DNA of 64,000 bases, from contig NZ_JANBBE010000007.1 in NCBI RefSeq assembly GCF_024648825.1, positions 310,001-374,000 of the forward strand, given 5' to 3'. The notes beneath the pieces are model-generated. The model searched no databases. It was not told where the DNA came from and was given only the letters and a program-made list of their open reading frames with translations. This document shows, one piece after another, positions 51,247-59,365 of the stretch (position 1 is its first letter; each line of letters opens with the position of its first letter). A program made the position numbers and the translations under genes. This DNA is from Lentzea californiensis. Its GTDB lineage: Bacteria > Actinomycetota > Actinomycetes > Mycobacteriales > Pseudonocardiaceae.

Positions 51247-52553
51247 CCGCCCAGCGAGCCGACGGCGCCACTCTCCTCATCTTCTACATGGTGGCGCTGC
51301 TCGTCGTCCCGGCCAGGTTCACGATCGCGTTCGTCCCGATCACGCTGCCCCCGGCGTTGTTCATGGCGATGTGCCTCATGATCGTGTGGTTCGCCGCGCA
51401 CCTCGTCGACCACCTCGGCATGGCCAAGGGCCGCAACGCCGTCCGCACGATCCTCGCGATCTACGTGATCCTGCACCTGACGACGTACGCGCTCGCCACG
51501 CGGCGTTACCTGCCGATCGACGAGCTGTCGGTGTCGGACTCGGCGTTGATCAGGATCGTGTCGATGGCGGCGCTCGCGGTCTTCGTGTGCGACGCGATCC
51601 GCAGCGGCGAAAGGCTGAGCCGCGCACTGCGGGTGATGGTGGCCTGCCTGACGGTCAGCGCGTTCGTCGGCCTGTTCCAGTTCGGCCTGGGCCTCGACCT
51701 CGCGTCGTACATCACGCTGCCGGGCCTGCGCGTGCAGGACAACGGCTACTCGGCGCTGGAGTCGCGGTCCATCTTCTTCCGCCCGGCCGGCACCGTGAAC
51801 CACCCGATCGAGTTCGGTCTGGTCTGCGTGCTGGGCGTGCCGTTCGCCGCGCACTTCGTGTTCCAGGCGAAGGACCGCGGCGAACCCGTCGGCCGCTGGT
51901 GGACCGCCCTGTCGCTGCTGGCGCTGATGGCGATCCTGTCGCTGTCCCGCACGGCGATCATCGGCCTCGTGGTGACGGGCATCGTGATGGCGATCCTGCT
52001 CCCCCGCGAACGAGGCCTGCCGCTGCTAGGCGTCGGCGCGGTGTTCCTGGGCGGCGCCTCCATCGTCGTGCCGGGCCTGTTCGGCACGGTCACCTCGATG
52101 TTCTCCAACATCGAGGACGACCCGTCGTTCCAGGGCCGCACCAAGGACTACGACGGCGCGTGGCTGGAGATCGCCAAACACCCGTGGCTGGGCAGGGGCT
52201 TCGGCACGTTCCTGCCCTCGAAGTACACGATCCTCGACAACCAGTACCTGCTGACGATGATCGAGAACGGCTACCTGGGCCTGATCGCCTTCGCCCTGCT
52301 GTTCCTCGGCGCCATCTTCGCGGCACTGAGGGCCCGGGCGCTGTCCCGTGACGAGGGCGTGCGCGGGATCGCCATGTGCCTGGTGGCCGCGATGCTGACG
52401 TCCGCACTGGGCGCCGCCACGTTCGACGAGCTCGCGTTCAGCGTCGCGACCGGCATGACGTTCATGCTGATAGGCGTGTCCGGCGCGTTGCTGCGAATAG
52501 CCAGACAGGAGGCCGCCGCACGCAAGGCGGCCGAGGTCAGTCCAGCCAGCTGA
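51225..52553 (+). CDS. O-antigen ligase/polymerase-like membrane protein (Wzy type)
   Basis: The 442-aa protein has ten or more predicted helices and a large extracytoplasmic loop near the C-terminal third, containing KDYDGAWLEIAKHPWLGRGFGTFLP, the typical Wzy_C/O-antigen ligase region. It should polymerise the exported repeat units. It is the last gene of this arm and overlaps the convergent DUF397 gene by 17 bases. Confidence 0.88.
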   Translation: MADERRLTAQRADGATLLIFYMVALLVVPARFTIAFVPITLPPALFMAMCLMIVWFAAHLVDHLGMAKGRNAVRTILAIYVILHLTTYALATRRYLPIDELSVSDSALIRIVSMAALAVFVCDAIRSGERLSRALRVMVACLTVSAFVGLFQFGLGLDLASYITLPGLRVQDNGYSALESRSIFFRPAGTVNHPIEFGLVCVLGVPFAAHFVFQAKDRGEPVGRWWTALSLLALMAILSLSRTAIIGLVVTGIVMAILLPRERGLPLLGVGAVFLGGASIVVPGLFGTVTSMFSNIEDDPSFQGRTKDYDGAWLEIAKHPWLGRGFGTFLPSKYTILDNQYLLTMIENGYLGLIAFALLFLGAIFAALRARALSRDEGVRGIAMCLVAAMLTSALGAATFDELAFSVATGMTFMLIGVSGALLRIARQEAAARKAAEVSPAS

Positions 52554-52713
52554 GCAGGCTGCGCCAGGCCGGGGCGGAGAACGCGAGGACGTCACCGTTC
52601 GCGTTCTTCGAGTCCCGCACCAACGCGTTCTGGGCCAGGGAGACCTCGACGCAGTCGCTGTCGATCGTGTCGCTGCTGTAGGAGCTCTTACGCCAGGTCC
52701 GTTCGCGGGTCAT
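52537..52713 (-). CDS. DUF397 protein
   Basis: This 58-aa actinobacterial DUF397 protein has the standard pattern: WRKSSYSSDTIDSDCVEV at the start, VRDSKNANGDVLAF in the middle and AWRSLLSWL at the end. It overlaps the upstream XRE gene by 26 bases. Such pairs behave as regulator plus small partner in Streptomyces relatives. Confidence 0.92.
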   Translation of the reverse strand: MTRERTWRKSSYSSDTIDSDCVEVSLAQNALVRDSKNANGDVLAFSAPAWRSLLSWLD

Positions 52714-53539
52714 GAAGATCCTCTCGAGGTCCGCTGACGTACTCCGCCAGCTTGCTCCGAGATTGTTCCTCATCCAGCGCGACCGCATCCAGCCGCTCAA
52801 AGAGCTTCCTGCTCCACGCGACGGCCGCCTCTTCCTGGGCGAACACCTTGGCCAGATCGGTCTCCGTGTAGGCCAACGGCGATACCTTGCCGAACTCGAA
52901 CAACGTGCACTTCGAGTGGAACGCAATGCCCTTGACCGTCGCCGGCACGACTCGCAGGATATGCGCGTTGAAGAGAAGGCGCAGGTACTGATCCTCCATG
53001 ACCTTGGCGTCGCCGACACGCATCCGCAGCGCCAGTTCATGCACGTAGAACACACATTGAGGGCGATACGGCCGCTGCCAAATGCTCTGCCGCAGCATGC
53101 GGAGCTTGACGCCTTTGTCGACGTCTTCAGGCGACACGTTGCCAGCCTCCTCGAACTGCGCGCGTGCGTACGCCTCGGTCTGCAGGAGGCCTGGTATCGA
53201 CAGGATTTCGTAGGCGAAGATCTTCTTGGCCATGGACTCGACCATGGCGAGCGTGCGCAGGTTGCCAGGCGCCTGGGCGAAGTAGAGGTCGAACGCGTGG
53301 CGGTACCTGTTGCCGAAGTCCTGCAGGAACTCGATGCCCTTCCCGCACGTCGCCAGGTACTGGGCGAGGTCGACCTCGGTGGGGCGGGCCTTGCCGGTCT
53401 CGATGTTCGAAACCTTGCTCGGGTCCCACCCCAGCTGGGCGGCCATCGCACGGCCTCCGAAGCTGGTGTTGTTCTCGCGCAGCCTGCGCAGTTCGTCGCC
53501 CAGATCCCGGCTGTACGCGGTGGAAATGATCGCGGTCAT
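52688..53539 (-). CDS. XRE-family regulator with DUF5753 domain
   Basis: The protein is 283 aa. The helix-turn-helix is at residues 15-60 (ELRRLRENNTSFGGRAMAAQL, DPSKVSNIETGKARP). The rest is a DUF5753 domain (IFAYEILSIPGLLQTEAYARA), the usual partner of DUF397. ATG 53539 gives the conventional N-terminus. Divergent transcription with the HNH gene makes local control possible. Confidence 0.92.
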   Translation of the reverse strand: MTAIISTAYSRDLGDELRRLRENNTSFGGRAMAAQLGWDPSKVSNIETGKARPTEVDLAQYLATCGKGIEFLQDFGNRYRHAFDLYFAQAPGNLRTLAMVESMAKKIFAYEILSIPGLLQTEAYARAQFEEAGNVSPEDVDKGVKLRMLRQSIWQRPYRPQCVFYVHELALRMRVGDAKVMEDQYLRLLFNAHILRVVPATVKGIAFHSKCTLFEFGKVSPLAYTETDLAKVFAQEEAAVAWSRKLFERLDAVALDEEQSRSKLAEYVSGPREDLHDPRTDLA

Positions 53540-53697
53540 GCTCTTGGACCGTAGGCGTTGAAGTAGCTCCATAGAACGGCTCGTTCGGGTGAAAACGGAG
53601 TGTCCGCGTCGCGCATCTAGAGAGAGACAACGCACACGGCACGCACGGCGCCATAGGGCGCCTGACCTGCGCCTTTCACCCAATCGTGGAATAGAAT

Positions 53698-53713
53698 TCG
53701 AACACCTGTTCAT
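53698..53713 (+). promoter_or_regulatory. LexA-type SOS box
   Basis: TCGAACACCTGTTCAT contains the perfect actinobacterial LexA core GAAC-N4-GTTC with the preferred leading TC. It ends 14 bases before the start codon of the DUF222-HNH gene, where LexA would block transcription until DNA damage. Confidence 0.7.
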
Positions 53714-53727
53714 GCCACGATGAACGC

Positions 53728-54909
53728 ATGCCGCCCCTCGCGCTCTCCTCCCCGCTTGAGCTTCTCGACGAGCTCAAGCGAAAGGTCCGCGCGCTGCACC
53801 AGCTCCAGTTCCAGGTGCTGGAAATCGTCGGTGTGCTGGATCAGCAGGGTGCGGCAGAGTCGTTGGGCTACAAGGACCTCGTCGAACTCTTCAAGCACGC
53901 GCTGCGCTGGGACCCCAAGGTGTCGCGCCGCAAACTCAGCCAAGCCAAGGCTTTGTGTCCCACCGTAACTCCGAGCGGGGCGGCGGTGGAGCCGTTGCTA
54001 CCGCTCGCGGCGGCAGCGATGGCGGCCGGAGAGCTGTCCGAGGACCACGTGGACGTGGTGGCCGAAGCGATGGCGAGTCTGCCCGCGGTAGCCGAAGCCC
54101 ACCTCGTCGACTACGCACAACAGCACGAACCCCGTTCGGCCAAGGCGTTCTGCAAGGAACTGGCCTACCGCCTCGACCAGGACGGCCCAGAGCCGAGAGA
54201 CCCCGAGCCGGTCCAGCCGCGCAACGTGGTCCGCCGCCAGTGGAAAGCCGGTCGCTACCACCTCTTCGCCGACGTGGACGCCGAGACAGGCGCGAAGCTC
54301 GACGCACTGATCGACCCACTGGCCAAGCCCGAGCCGGCCGACCTCCGCTTCGCACCCGAGCGAGAGGGCGACGCGTTCTGCGAGGTGATCAACTTGGCCA
54401 TGCGCGCCGGCCACGACCACATCGGCGGCGGCGAACGCGTGCAGCTCACCGTCACCCTCGACTACGACAAGCTCCGAGCCGGCATCGGCGCCGCCCGCCT
54501 GGACAACGGCGAGCAGATCCCGATGCACCAGGTCCGCAAGATCGCCTGCGACGCGGCTGTCATCCCCATGTTGCTGGGCACCCGCTCCCAGGTCCACGAC
54601 GTGGGCCGCAAGACCAGGACCATCAACGCGGGCCTGCGCCGAATCCTGGTGGCCAGGGACAAGGGCTGCACCTTCCCGGGCTGCGACCGCCCACCCAGCC
54701 ACTGCGAAGCCCACCACGTCCAGCACTGGTCCAACGGCGGCGAGACCAACGTCGCCAACCTGACCCTGCTCTGCCGCCGCCACCACGACCTGGTCCACCA
54801 CTCCGACTGGCAACTCCAGATGGCCGGCGGCGTACCGACCTTCCTCCCACCGGCGTTCGTGGACCCCCACCGAAGACCACGCCGAAACCCGATCCACGAC
54901 GTCGCCTGA
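53728..54909 (+). CDS. DUF222/13E12-repeat HNH endonuclease
   Basis: The protein is 393 aa. The N-terminal 300 residues are the helical DUF222 domain of the REP13E12 family. The C-terminal HNH nuclease has FPGCDRPPSHCEAHHVQHW and NLTLLCRRHHDLVH (zinc Cys pairs and catalytic His). Members in Mycobacterium tuberculosis are associated with mobile DNA and some are LexA regulated; the box upstream predicts the same. ATG 53728 is used. Confidence 0.9.
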   Translation: MPPLALSSPLELLDELKRKVRALHQLQFQVLEIVGVLDQQGAAESLGYKDLVELFKHALRWDPKVSRRKLSQAKALCPTVTPSGAAVEPLLPLAAAAMAAGELSEDHVDVVAEAMASLPAVAEAHLVDYAQQHEPRSAKAFCKELAYRLDQDGPEPRDPEPVQPRNVVRRQWKAGRYHLFADVDAETGAKLDALIDPLAKPEPADLRFAPEREGDAFCEVINLAMRAGHDHIGGGERVQLTVTLDYDKLRAGIGAARLDNGEQIPMHQVRKIACDAAVIPMLLGTRSQVHDVGRKTRTINAGLRRILVARDKGCTFPGCDRPPSHCEAHHVQHWSNGGETNVANLTLLCRRHHDLVHHSDWQLQMAGGVPTFLPPAFVDPHRRPRRNPIHDVA

Positions 54910-55001
54910 CCCGCCTCGGCCACACCGCCCTGTCCGCGTAACGGTGGATCTTCGGCGTCCGACACCCTCACCGACGACCACCACGCGCGAAGGAGCTCGG
55001 T

Positions 55002-55769
55002 GTGACCTCTGCACCCCTCGAAGAACCGGTCACGGCGCCGAGCGGAGGAGGCCAGCGGGTCCTGGACCTGTTGGACAAGGCCATCGGCTTGCAGACCCCG
55101 TTGGTGCGTAAGAACATCGCCCGCGCCCGCCAGCGCACCCCGGACGCGACACCAGCGGAGGTGATCAGCACCCTGGAGAAGATGTACGTCAGCGCCCTGG
55201 CGAGTACGGGGGCCGCGGTAGGTGCCACCGCGGCCGCGCCGGCCGTGGGCACCGGCGTAGCACTGGCACTGTCCGCAGGCGAGTTCTTCTCCTCGCTGGA
55301 ACTGAGCACCCTGTTCGCACTCTCGGTCTCCGAGATCCACGGCGTCCGGCTGGACGAGGTGGAACGCCGCCGCACACTCGTGATGGGCATCCTGCTCGGC
55401 GAGTCCGGCTCGGCGACCATCGGCAAGGTCGCCGAGCGCACCGGCCAGCACTGGGGCCGCCAGCTCGTCAACAAGGTGCCCATGGCGACGCTGAAGCAGA
55501 TCAACAAAGTCCTGGGCAAGAACTTCGTCACCAAGTACGGCACCAAGCAGGGAATCATCGTGCTCGGCCGAGTAGCCCCGTTCGGTATCGGCGCACTGAT
55601 CGGCGGCGCCGCCAACGCCACCGTCGCCACCCTGGCCGTCCGCGCCGCCCGCCGCGCCTTCGGCCCGGCCCCGCAGTCCTGGCCCGAGACAGAGCAGGAA
55701 GTCGTGCCGGGAATCGTGCTGGAGCACGCACCGGACCCAATCCCCGGATCGACACCGCAGCCCGGCTGA
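55002..55769 (+). CDS. Conserved protein of unknown function, helical, membrane-associated
   Basis: The protein is 255 aa. Residues 60-95 are a Gly/Ala-rich hydrophobic pair of segments (LASTGAAVGATAAAPAVGTG), with a second pair near residues 185-215 (RVAPFGIGALIGGAANATVATLAV). Between them lies a polar helical stretch with KVPMATLKQINKVLGKNFVTKYG. The arrangement loosely recalls EcsC-type proteins but this is not certain. The GTG start has AAGGAG upstream. Confidence 0.6.
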   Translation: MTSAPLEEPVTAPSGGGQRVLDLLDKAIGLQTPLVRKNIARARQRTPDATPAEVISTLEKMYVSALASTGAAVGATAAAPAVGTGVALALSAGEFFSSLELSTLFALSVSEIHGVRLDEVERRRTLVMGILLGESGSATIGKVAERTGQHWGRQLVNKVPMATLKQINKVLGKNFVTKYGTKQGIIVLGRVAPFGIGALIGGAANATVATLAVRAARRAFGPAPQSWPETEQEVVPGIVLEHAPDPIPGSTPQPG

Positions 55770-55811
55770 GCGTCCAGGCTCCCAAAATCGCTGTGCGACG
55801 GCCGGACCACG

Positions 55812-56573
55812 GTGATAGACAGCGGCGTGCACAACACTCTGGCGTTCCCCGACCTGCTGCGACTGATCGAGGAGCGCACCGCCGCCTTCACCACCGCGAT
55901 CGCCTCCGCCCCAGACCTGGACGCACCGGTGCCGAGTTGCCCGGGCTGGACGCTGTACGACCTGGTCCAGCACCTGGGCGACGGCCGCCGCAAGTGGGCG
56001 GAGATCGTCGCCGCGGGCCCGGCCGACGCTCCCCCGGCCCGCACTCCGGTAGAGGCGCCGCGGGACGACCTGGTCGCGTGGATGACCGAGTCGTCGCAGT
56101 TGCTGATCGACGCGCTGAAGGAGTCCGGCCCGGACCGCGGCTGCTGGGCGTGGTGGAGCGACTTCCAGTCGCCGAGGACCACCGGCACCGCCGCCCGCCA
56201 CCAGCTCCAGGAGATCGCGGTCCACACCTACGACGCCCAGCTCACCATCGGCGCCCCACAACCGCTGCCGGCCGAGGTGGCGCTCGACGGCGTGGAGGAG
56301 TTCCAGACGACCTGCGTCGCGACGACGTCCCCGTGGCCGCACGAACCCGTGATCGTCGACTACCACGCCACCGAGGGCCGCTCCTGGCGCGTGACGCTCG
56401 ACGCCGAGGGCGCCCGGCTCGGTGACGTCCCGGGCACGGCCGACGCGACGTTCAGCGGCACGGCGAGCGACCTGGTGCTGTCCTTCTACGGCCGCAAGAC
56501 CGCGGACGACCTGAAGGGCGAGGGCGACCACCTGCGCGTCTTCGACCGGCTCATGGCCTGGGAACCCGAATAA
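55812..56573 (+). CDS. Maleylpyruvate isomerase-family mycothiol-dependent enzyme
   Basis: The protein is 253 aa. The N-terminal DinB-like metal domain contains VPSCPGWTLYDLVQHLGDGRRKW and a later RHQLQEIAVHTYDAQL metal/mycothiol segment. The C-terminal MDMPI domain ends with LVLSFYGRKTADDLKGEG and LRVFDRLMAW. It would use mycothiol as cofactor; the substrate is unknown. A decayed copy of its C-terminal 30 residues lies at about 58861-58960. GTG 55812 is used. Confidence 0.88.
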   Translation: MIDSGVHNTLAFPDLLRLIEERTAAFTTAIASAPDLDAPVPSCPGWTLYDLVQHLGDGRRKWAEIVAAGPADAPPARTPVEAPRDDLVAWMTESSQLLIDALKESGPDRGCWAWWSDFQSPRTTGTAARHQLQEIAVHTYDAQLTIGAPQPLPAEVALDGVEEFQTTCVATTSPWPHEPVIVDYHATEGRSWRVTLDAEGARLGDVPGTADATFSGTASDLVLSFYGRKTADDLKGEGDHLRVFDRLMAWEPE

Positions 56574-56633
56574 AGCCCATCGGTGCTTGCCATGTCGCTG
56601 GAAGGTCGCGCATGGCAGTGACATCATCATTCC

Positions 56634-57020
56634 GTGACAAACGATTCCGGCGACGACGTCGCGTACGCGGAGGAGCACCGCGCCGAGTGGAACGAGATGG
56701 CCGCCGCCATCGCCACCGTGAGGGTTGAGCCGGATGAGGCAGAGCCGTCGGTGATTCTCGTGACGATGCGCTGCCCGCGGTGCAGTCACCAGACGGCGCA
56801 CGTCGAGCCAGTGGTCAGCTATCGCACTCTCGACGGCGTAGACGACACCGGCCTCGCCTCGACCTCTGTTCTGCGGGATGCCCTGCGCCGCGCCGGAGCC
56901 GACCAACGGGTCCGTGAGGTGCTGGTGCCTTGCGGGTGCGGCCGGCCACACCCGGATCGCCCGGACGGCAGGTCCGGGTGCGGTGCCACGTGGTCACTAC
57001 GCGTCGAATGGGGGGTGTAG
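56634..57020 (+). CDS. Cys-rich small protein with zinc-ribbon-like motifs
   Basis: The protein is 128 aa. An acidic N-terminal helix precedes TMRCPRCSHQTAH (CxxC) near residue 45 and CGCGRPH...SGCGATW near residue 100, so two zinc-knuckle halves are likely. No family was recognised. It lies 3 bases upstream of a membrane protein gene and the two are clearly one unit. The start is GTG 56634. Confidence 0.65.
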   Translation: MTNDSGDDVAYAEEHRAEWNEMAAAIATVRVEPDEAEPSVILVTMRCPRCSHQTAHVEPVVSYRTLDGVDDTGLASTSVLRDALRRAGADQRVREVLVPCGCGRPHPDRPDGRSGCGATWSLRVEWGV

Positions 57021-57023
57021 GCC

Positions 57024-57479
57024 GTGGCCGTCCGGGTTACGCCAGGGCCGGTGGCCCAGACGGCCGAACGGTTGCTGTTCGAGGCGGTCCGGTCCCGGAC
57101 CGCCGAGGAACTGCGTGAGGTCCGGGCCGCCTCCGCGGGCTGGCGGACCGCGCTCGCCGCCATGCTGGGCCTCGTCACCACGGTGTCCCTGGTCAAGGGC
57201 CGCGACTCGGTGGCAGGACTCGGCCTGACCGTCCGCATCGTCGTCGGCTGCCTGCTGCTCACCGCCGTGATCACTGCGGCCGTCGGCGCCTTCGTCGCCT
57301 CCAGGTCCGCGTTCGGTCTGCCGAAAGAGGAGGATGTGCCGGCACGGCTGAGCGAACTCGTCCGGGTCGAACGGGCCCGGATCCGCCGTGCTGTCCGCGA
57401 CTTGCGGATCGCGATCGTCCTCACGTTCGTCACGCTGGCATTGATCGTCGCCGCGGTCGGGCTGTTCTGGTACGGCTAG
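57024..57479 (+). CDS. Three-helix membrane protein, unknown function
   Basis: The protein is 151 aa with hydrophobic segments near residues 45-60 (ALAAMLGLVTTVSLV), 72-92 (IVVGCLLLTAVITAAVGAFVA) and 128-148 (IVLTFVTLALIVAAVGLFW). The N-terminal helix RSRTAEELREVRAASAGW is amphipathic. It follows the Cys-rich gene by 3 bases and overlaps the convergent zincin gene by 4 bases. Confidence 0.65.
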   Translation: MAVRVTPGPVAQTAERLLFEAVRSRTAEELREVRAASAGWRTALAAMLGLVTTVSLVKGRDSVAGLGLTVRIVVGCLLLTAVITAAVGAFVASRSAFGLPKEEDVPARLSELVRVERARIRRAVRDLRIAIVLTFVTLALIVAAVGLFWYG

Positions 57480-58636
57480 TCCTTCCAGACGTCCAGCGGG
57501 CGCAGGCCGCCGCGATGGGCGGCGAGCAACTTGTCGCGCATCCCGCTCCACAGCAGTTCCGTGATCTTCTGAATCTGCACGGCCACATGCAGCGCCGACT
57601 CCACTTCCGCATCGGGCAAGGACTCGGCCAAGACGTAGCGCAGGGTGTCACGACGGATGGCCGGTGATGGATGTGTCGTGTACTTTGTCCTGTCCTCCTC
57701 ACCGTGGCGCAGCAGGCTGACCGACCGGTCAAGCAGGTCTGACATGCTGAAGAAAAGATCGGCACCGCTGTAGCTCAAGGCCGTGCCGTAGCGCCCCGTG
57801 CGAACCCGCATCATCATTTCCACGCCGCGGACATCGGCGTTGATCTCCTGCATCTGGCTGTAGTGGATCTCCTCTGGGTCTGCGTCCTCGGCGCCGTTGA
57901 ACCGGGACACCGGTCGGCGCTCACCGAGGTGCCCTAGCGCGATATGCGCGTACTCGTGGCCGAGGACGAACATCTCGGCCGAGGTCACCAACACGTCGGT
58001 CAACGCCGAGGGAATGCGGTCCTGGACGAATTGCGGCGCAGCGCCGGGCCGTCCCCGCGCCACGTAGGCGGTAATCATCTCGGCGAACCGGTTTGCGACC
58101 TCGGGACGCTGGGCGATGTTCGCCTCGACCCGGCTCTCGTCGATGGAGAAGTTGACGGAACCGTCTTCTTGCAGCTCGAAGGGCAACACCTCGGTCACTG
58201 CCTTCGCGGCCAGGTGCGCGAACAGGAACAGTTGCCTCTCAAACAGCACCAGGTGCTCGTCGGTACCCGGCACGATCAGCGTCATGGCGTTGATCTGCCC
58301 GGTGGGCATCGTGGCGAGCAGCGGCCGTTCCGGAACCGGCCACCCGCCTTCTCGGCTGTATTCCTCCAATTCCTTCGCTACCTGCATCAAGATGAAGAAC
58401 GTGTTCAGGTCCTCGTACTTGCTGATGGGCTCGCCATGAGACCGTCGCTGGTCCAGAAGACCTTGTTCGAACCTCGCCAATTCCTCGGGAGATCCTCCAG
58501 GCAGGTGGGCTGCGACGAACTCCGCCGTTACCTGGGCCAGGCGCGCATCCAACTGGGCGTCGCGGGTCGGCAGGGACCGGAACAAGTTCTCATTCACACT
58601 GTCGAGATAGCGCTTCGCTTGCGCGGAAGCCCCCAT
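57476..58636 (-). CDS. Zincin-type metallopeptidase-like protein
   Basis: The protein is 386 aa. The zincin helix FVLGHEYAHIALGHLGE (HExxH) lies in the middle, and about 50 residues later comes MQEINADVRGVEMMMR, a gluzincin-like third-ligand helix (Glu/Asp). There is no signal peptide or membrane segment, so it probably works in the cytoplasm. No named family was recognised. ATG 58636 is chosen because GAGGAGA lies 7 bases upstream; the longer start at 58672 has only a weak site. Confidence 0.7.
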   Translation of the reverse strand: MGASAQAKRYLDSVNENLFRSLPTRDAQLDARLAQVTAEFVAAHLPGGSPEELARFEQGLLDQRRSHGEPISKYEDLNTFFILMQVAKELEEYSREGGWPVPERPLLATMPTGQINAMTLIVPGTDEHLVLFERQLFLFAHLAAKAVTEVLPFELQEDGSVNFSIDESRVEANIAQRPEVANRFAEMITAYVARGRPGAAPQFVQDRIPSALTDVLVTSAEMFVLGHEYAHIALGHLGERRPVSRFNGAEDADPEEIHYSQMQEINADVRGVEMMMRVRTGRYGTALSYSGADLFFSMSDLLDRSVSLLRHGEEDRTKYTTHPSPAIRRDTLRYVLAESLPDAEVESALHVAVQIQKITELLWSGMRDKLLAAHRGGLRPLDVWKD

Positions 58637-58672
58637 GCCGGTCTCCTCTTGGTCTGCGACGGCCGCGGTCAT

Positions 58673-58756
58673 CGTGTCGCCTGGCCCTAATGAGAGTCGG
58701 TCATCGGCGTTGTTCCGTTAGCCGAGTCAGCGAACATGCGCCGAAAAGCAAACAGA
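58673..58756. other. Gap before the accessory scar
   Basis: These bases lie between the metallopeptidase start region and the first repeat copy. A promoter for the leftward peptidase gene is expected. Nothing else was seen. Confidence 0.3.
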
Positions 58757-58862
58757 GCCGGATCCCGCACTCCAGACAAAGAGCTGATCCGAGAGCCGCA
58801 CACGCAAGCGCAAGCCCAGCAGCCCTTAAGTACAGCCGGGTTGCCCGCCACGAACGCGTGCG
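58757..58862 (-). repeat. Decayed duplicate of the acyltransferase 3' end (repeat copy 1)
   Basis: This segment of about 106 bases is a direct repeat of 60217-60321, the zinc-ribbon tail of the intact acyltransferase gene. The first 16 and last 28 bases are identical and the middle has substitutions and indels. Read on the minus strand it still encodes HAFVAGNPAV followed by a scrambled Cys-rich tail, so it is a dead gene end. Confidence 0.75.
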
Positions 58863-58960
58863 AACTGGTGCTGGCCTTCTACGGCCGCAAGCCCGTCGAG
58901 GAGTTGGAGCTGGAGAGTGACGCGCGGGTGTTCGGCCGGCTCATCAGCTGGGGCCCGCCT
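58861..58960 (+). pseudogene. C-terminal fragment of a mycothiol-dependent enzyme
   Basis: The frame encodes ELVLAFYGRKPVEELELE followed by DARVFGRLISWGP, clearly similar to the last 32 residues of the intact MDMPI-family gene at 55812-56573 (LVLSFYGRKTADDL, LRVFDRLMAW). The other 220 residues are absent. It is fused directly to the acyltransferase-tail remnant, marking an old recombination junction. Confidence 0.75.
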
Positions 58961-59365
58961 AGTCGTTCCAAACCTGCCAGGTGATGTCGTGAGGGCGACC
59001 GCCGCCGGTGCTCATGTACTCGTGTGCAGCGCGGCGGACGTCAGCCAGGGGGATCTCAGCGGTGGCGGGAAACTCGGTGTCAGATCCCATGTAGTAGTAG
59101 ATGGGAGCGGAATCCGCCGTGTCACTCCCCTGACTCGCGTATGCGTCCGGGAGCCGCTGGTTCGAGTAGAAGAGAACCCGCGTTGCTTGGTGCCGTCCAG
59201 GCCAACGTCCAGAACCACATGGCCGGGGCTGTCGGCGATGAGGAGCTGAAGTTGGCCGGGGTACGGCCAGGCGGTGATCTTGTCCAGGACCGCGTCCAGC
59301 TCATCCGGGGTCTGAACGATCGTCGGGTCTTCCGCATCGCCGTCGAACCACGCTTCTAGCGCCAC
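58959..59365 (-). pseudogene. Imm1-family immunity protein, frameshifted
   Basis: From GTG 59365 (GGAGGT upstream) the frame reads VALEAWFDGDAEDP, IVQTPDELDAVLDKI, LQLLIADSPGHVVLDVGLDG, typical of the Imm1 N-terminus. Near 59170-59178 one base is missing. In the shifted frame the family continues with FYSNQRLPDAYASQ, IYYYMGSDTEFPATAEIPL, VRRAAHEYMSTGGGRPHDI and ends WQVWND at TAG 58959-58961. Intact, it would be about 135 aa. It would neutralise the toxin encoded just upstream, whose ancestral stop overlapped this start by about 10 bases. Confidence 0.8.

Noticed and set aside
53647..53662. GGCGCC-ATAG-GGCGCC hairpin
   Set aside because: It is too short for a terminator and placed between divergent starts; it may be chance in GC-rich DNA.
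56588..56617. TGCCATG...CATGGCA inverted repeat between the MDMPI and Cys-rich genes
   Set aside because: It has a seven-base arm with a 16-base spacer; it could be an operator or a weak hairpin, with nothing to decide.
54462..56951. An 829-codon frame antisense to three genes
   Set aside because: It spans several well-supported plus-strand genes and their gaps and shows no domain.
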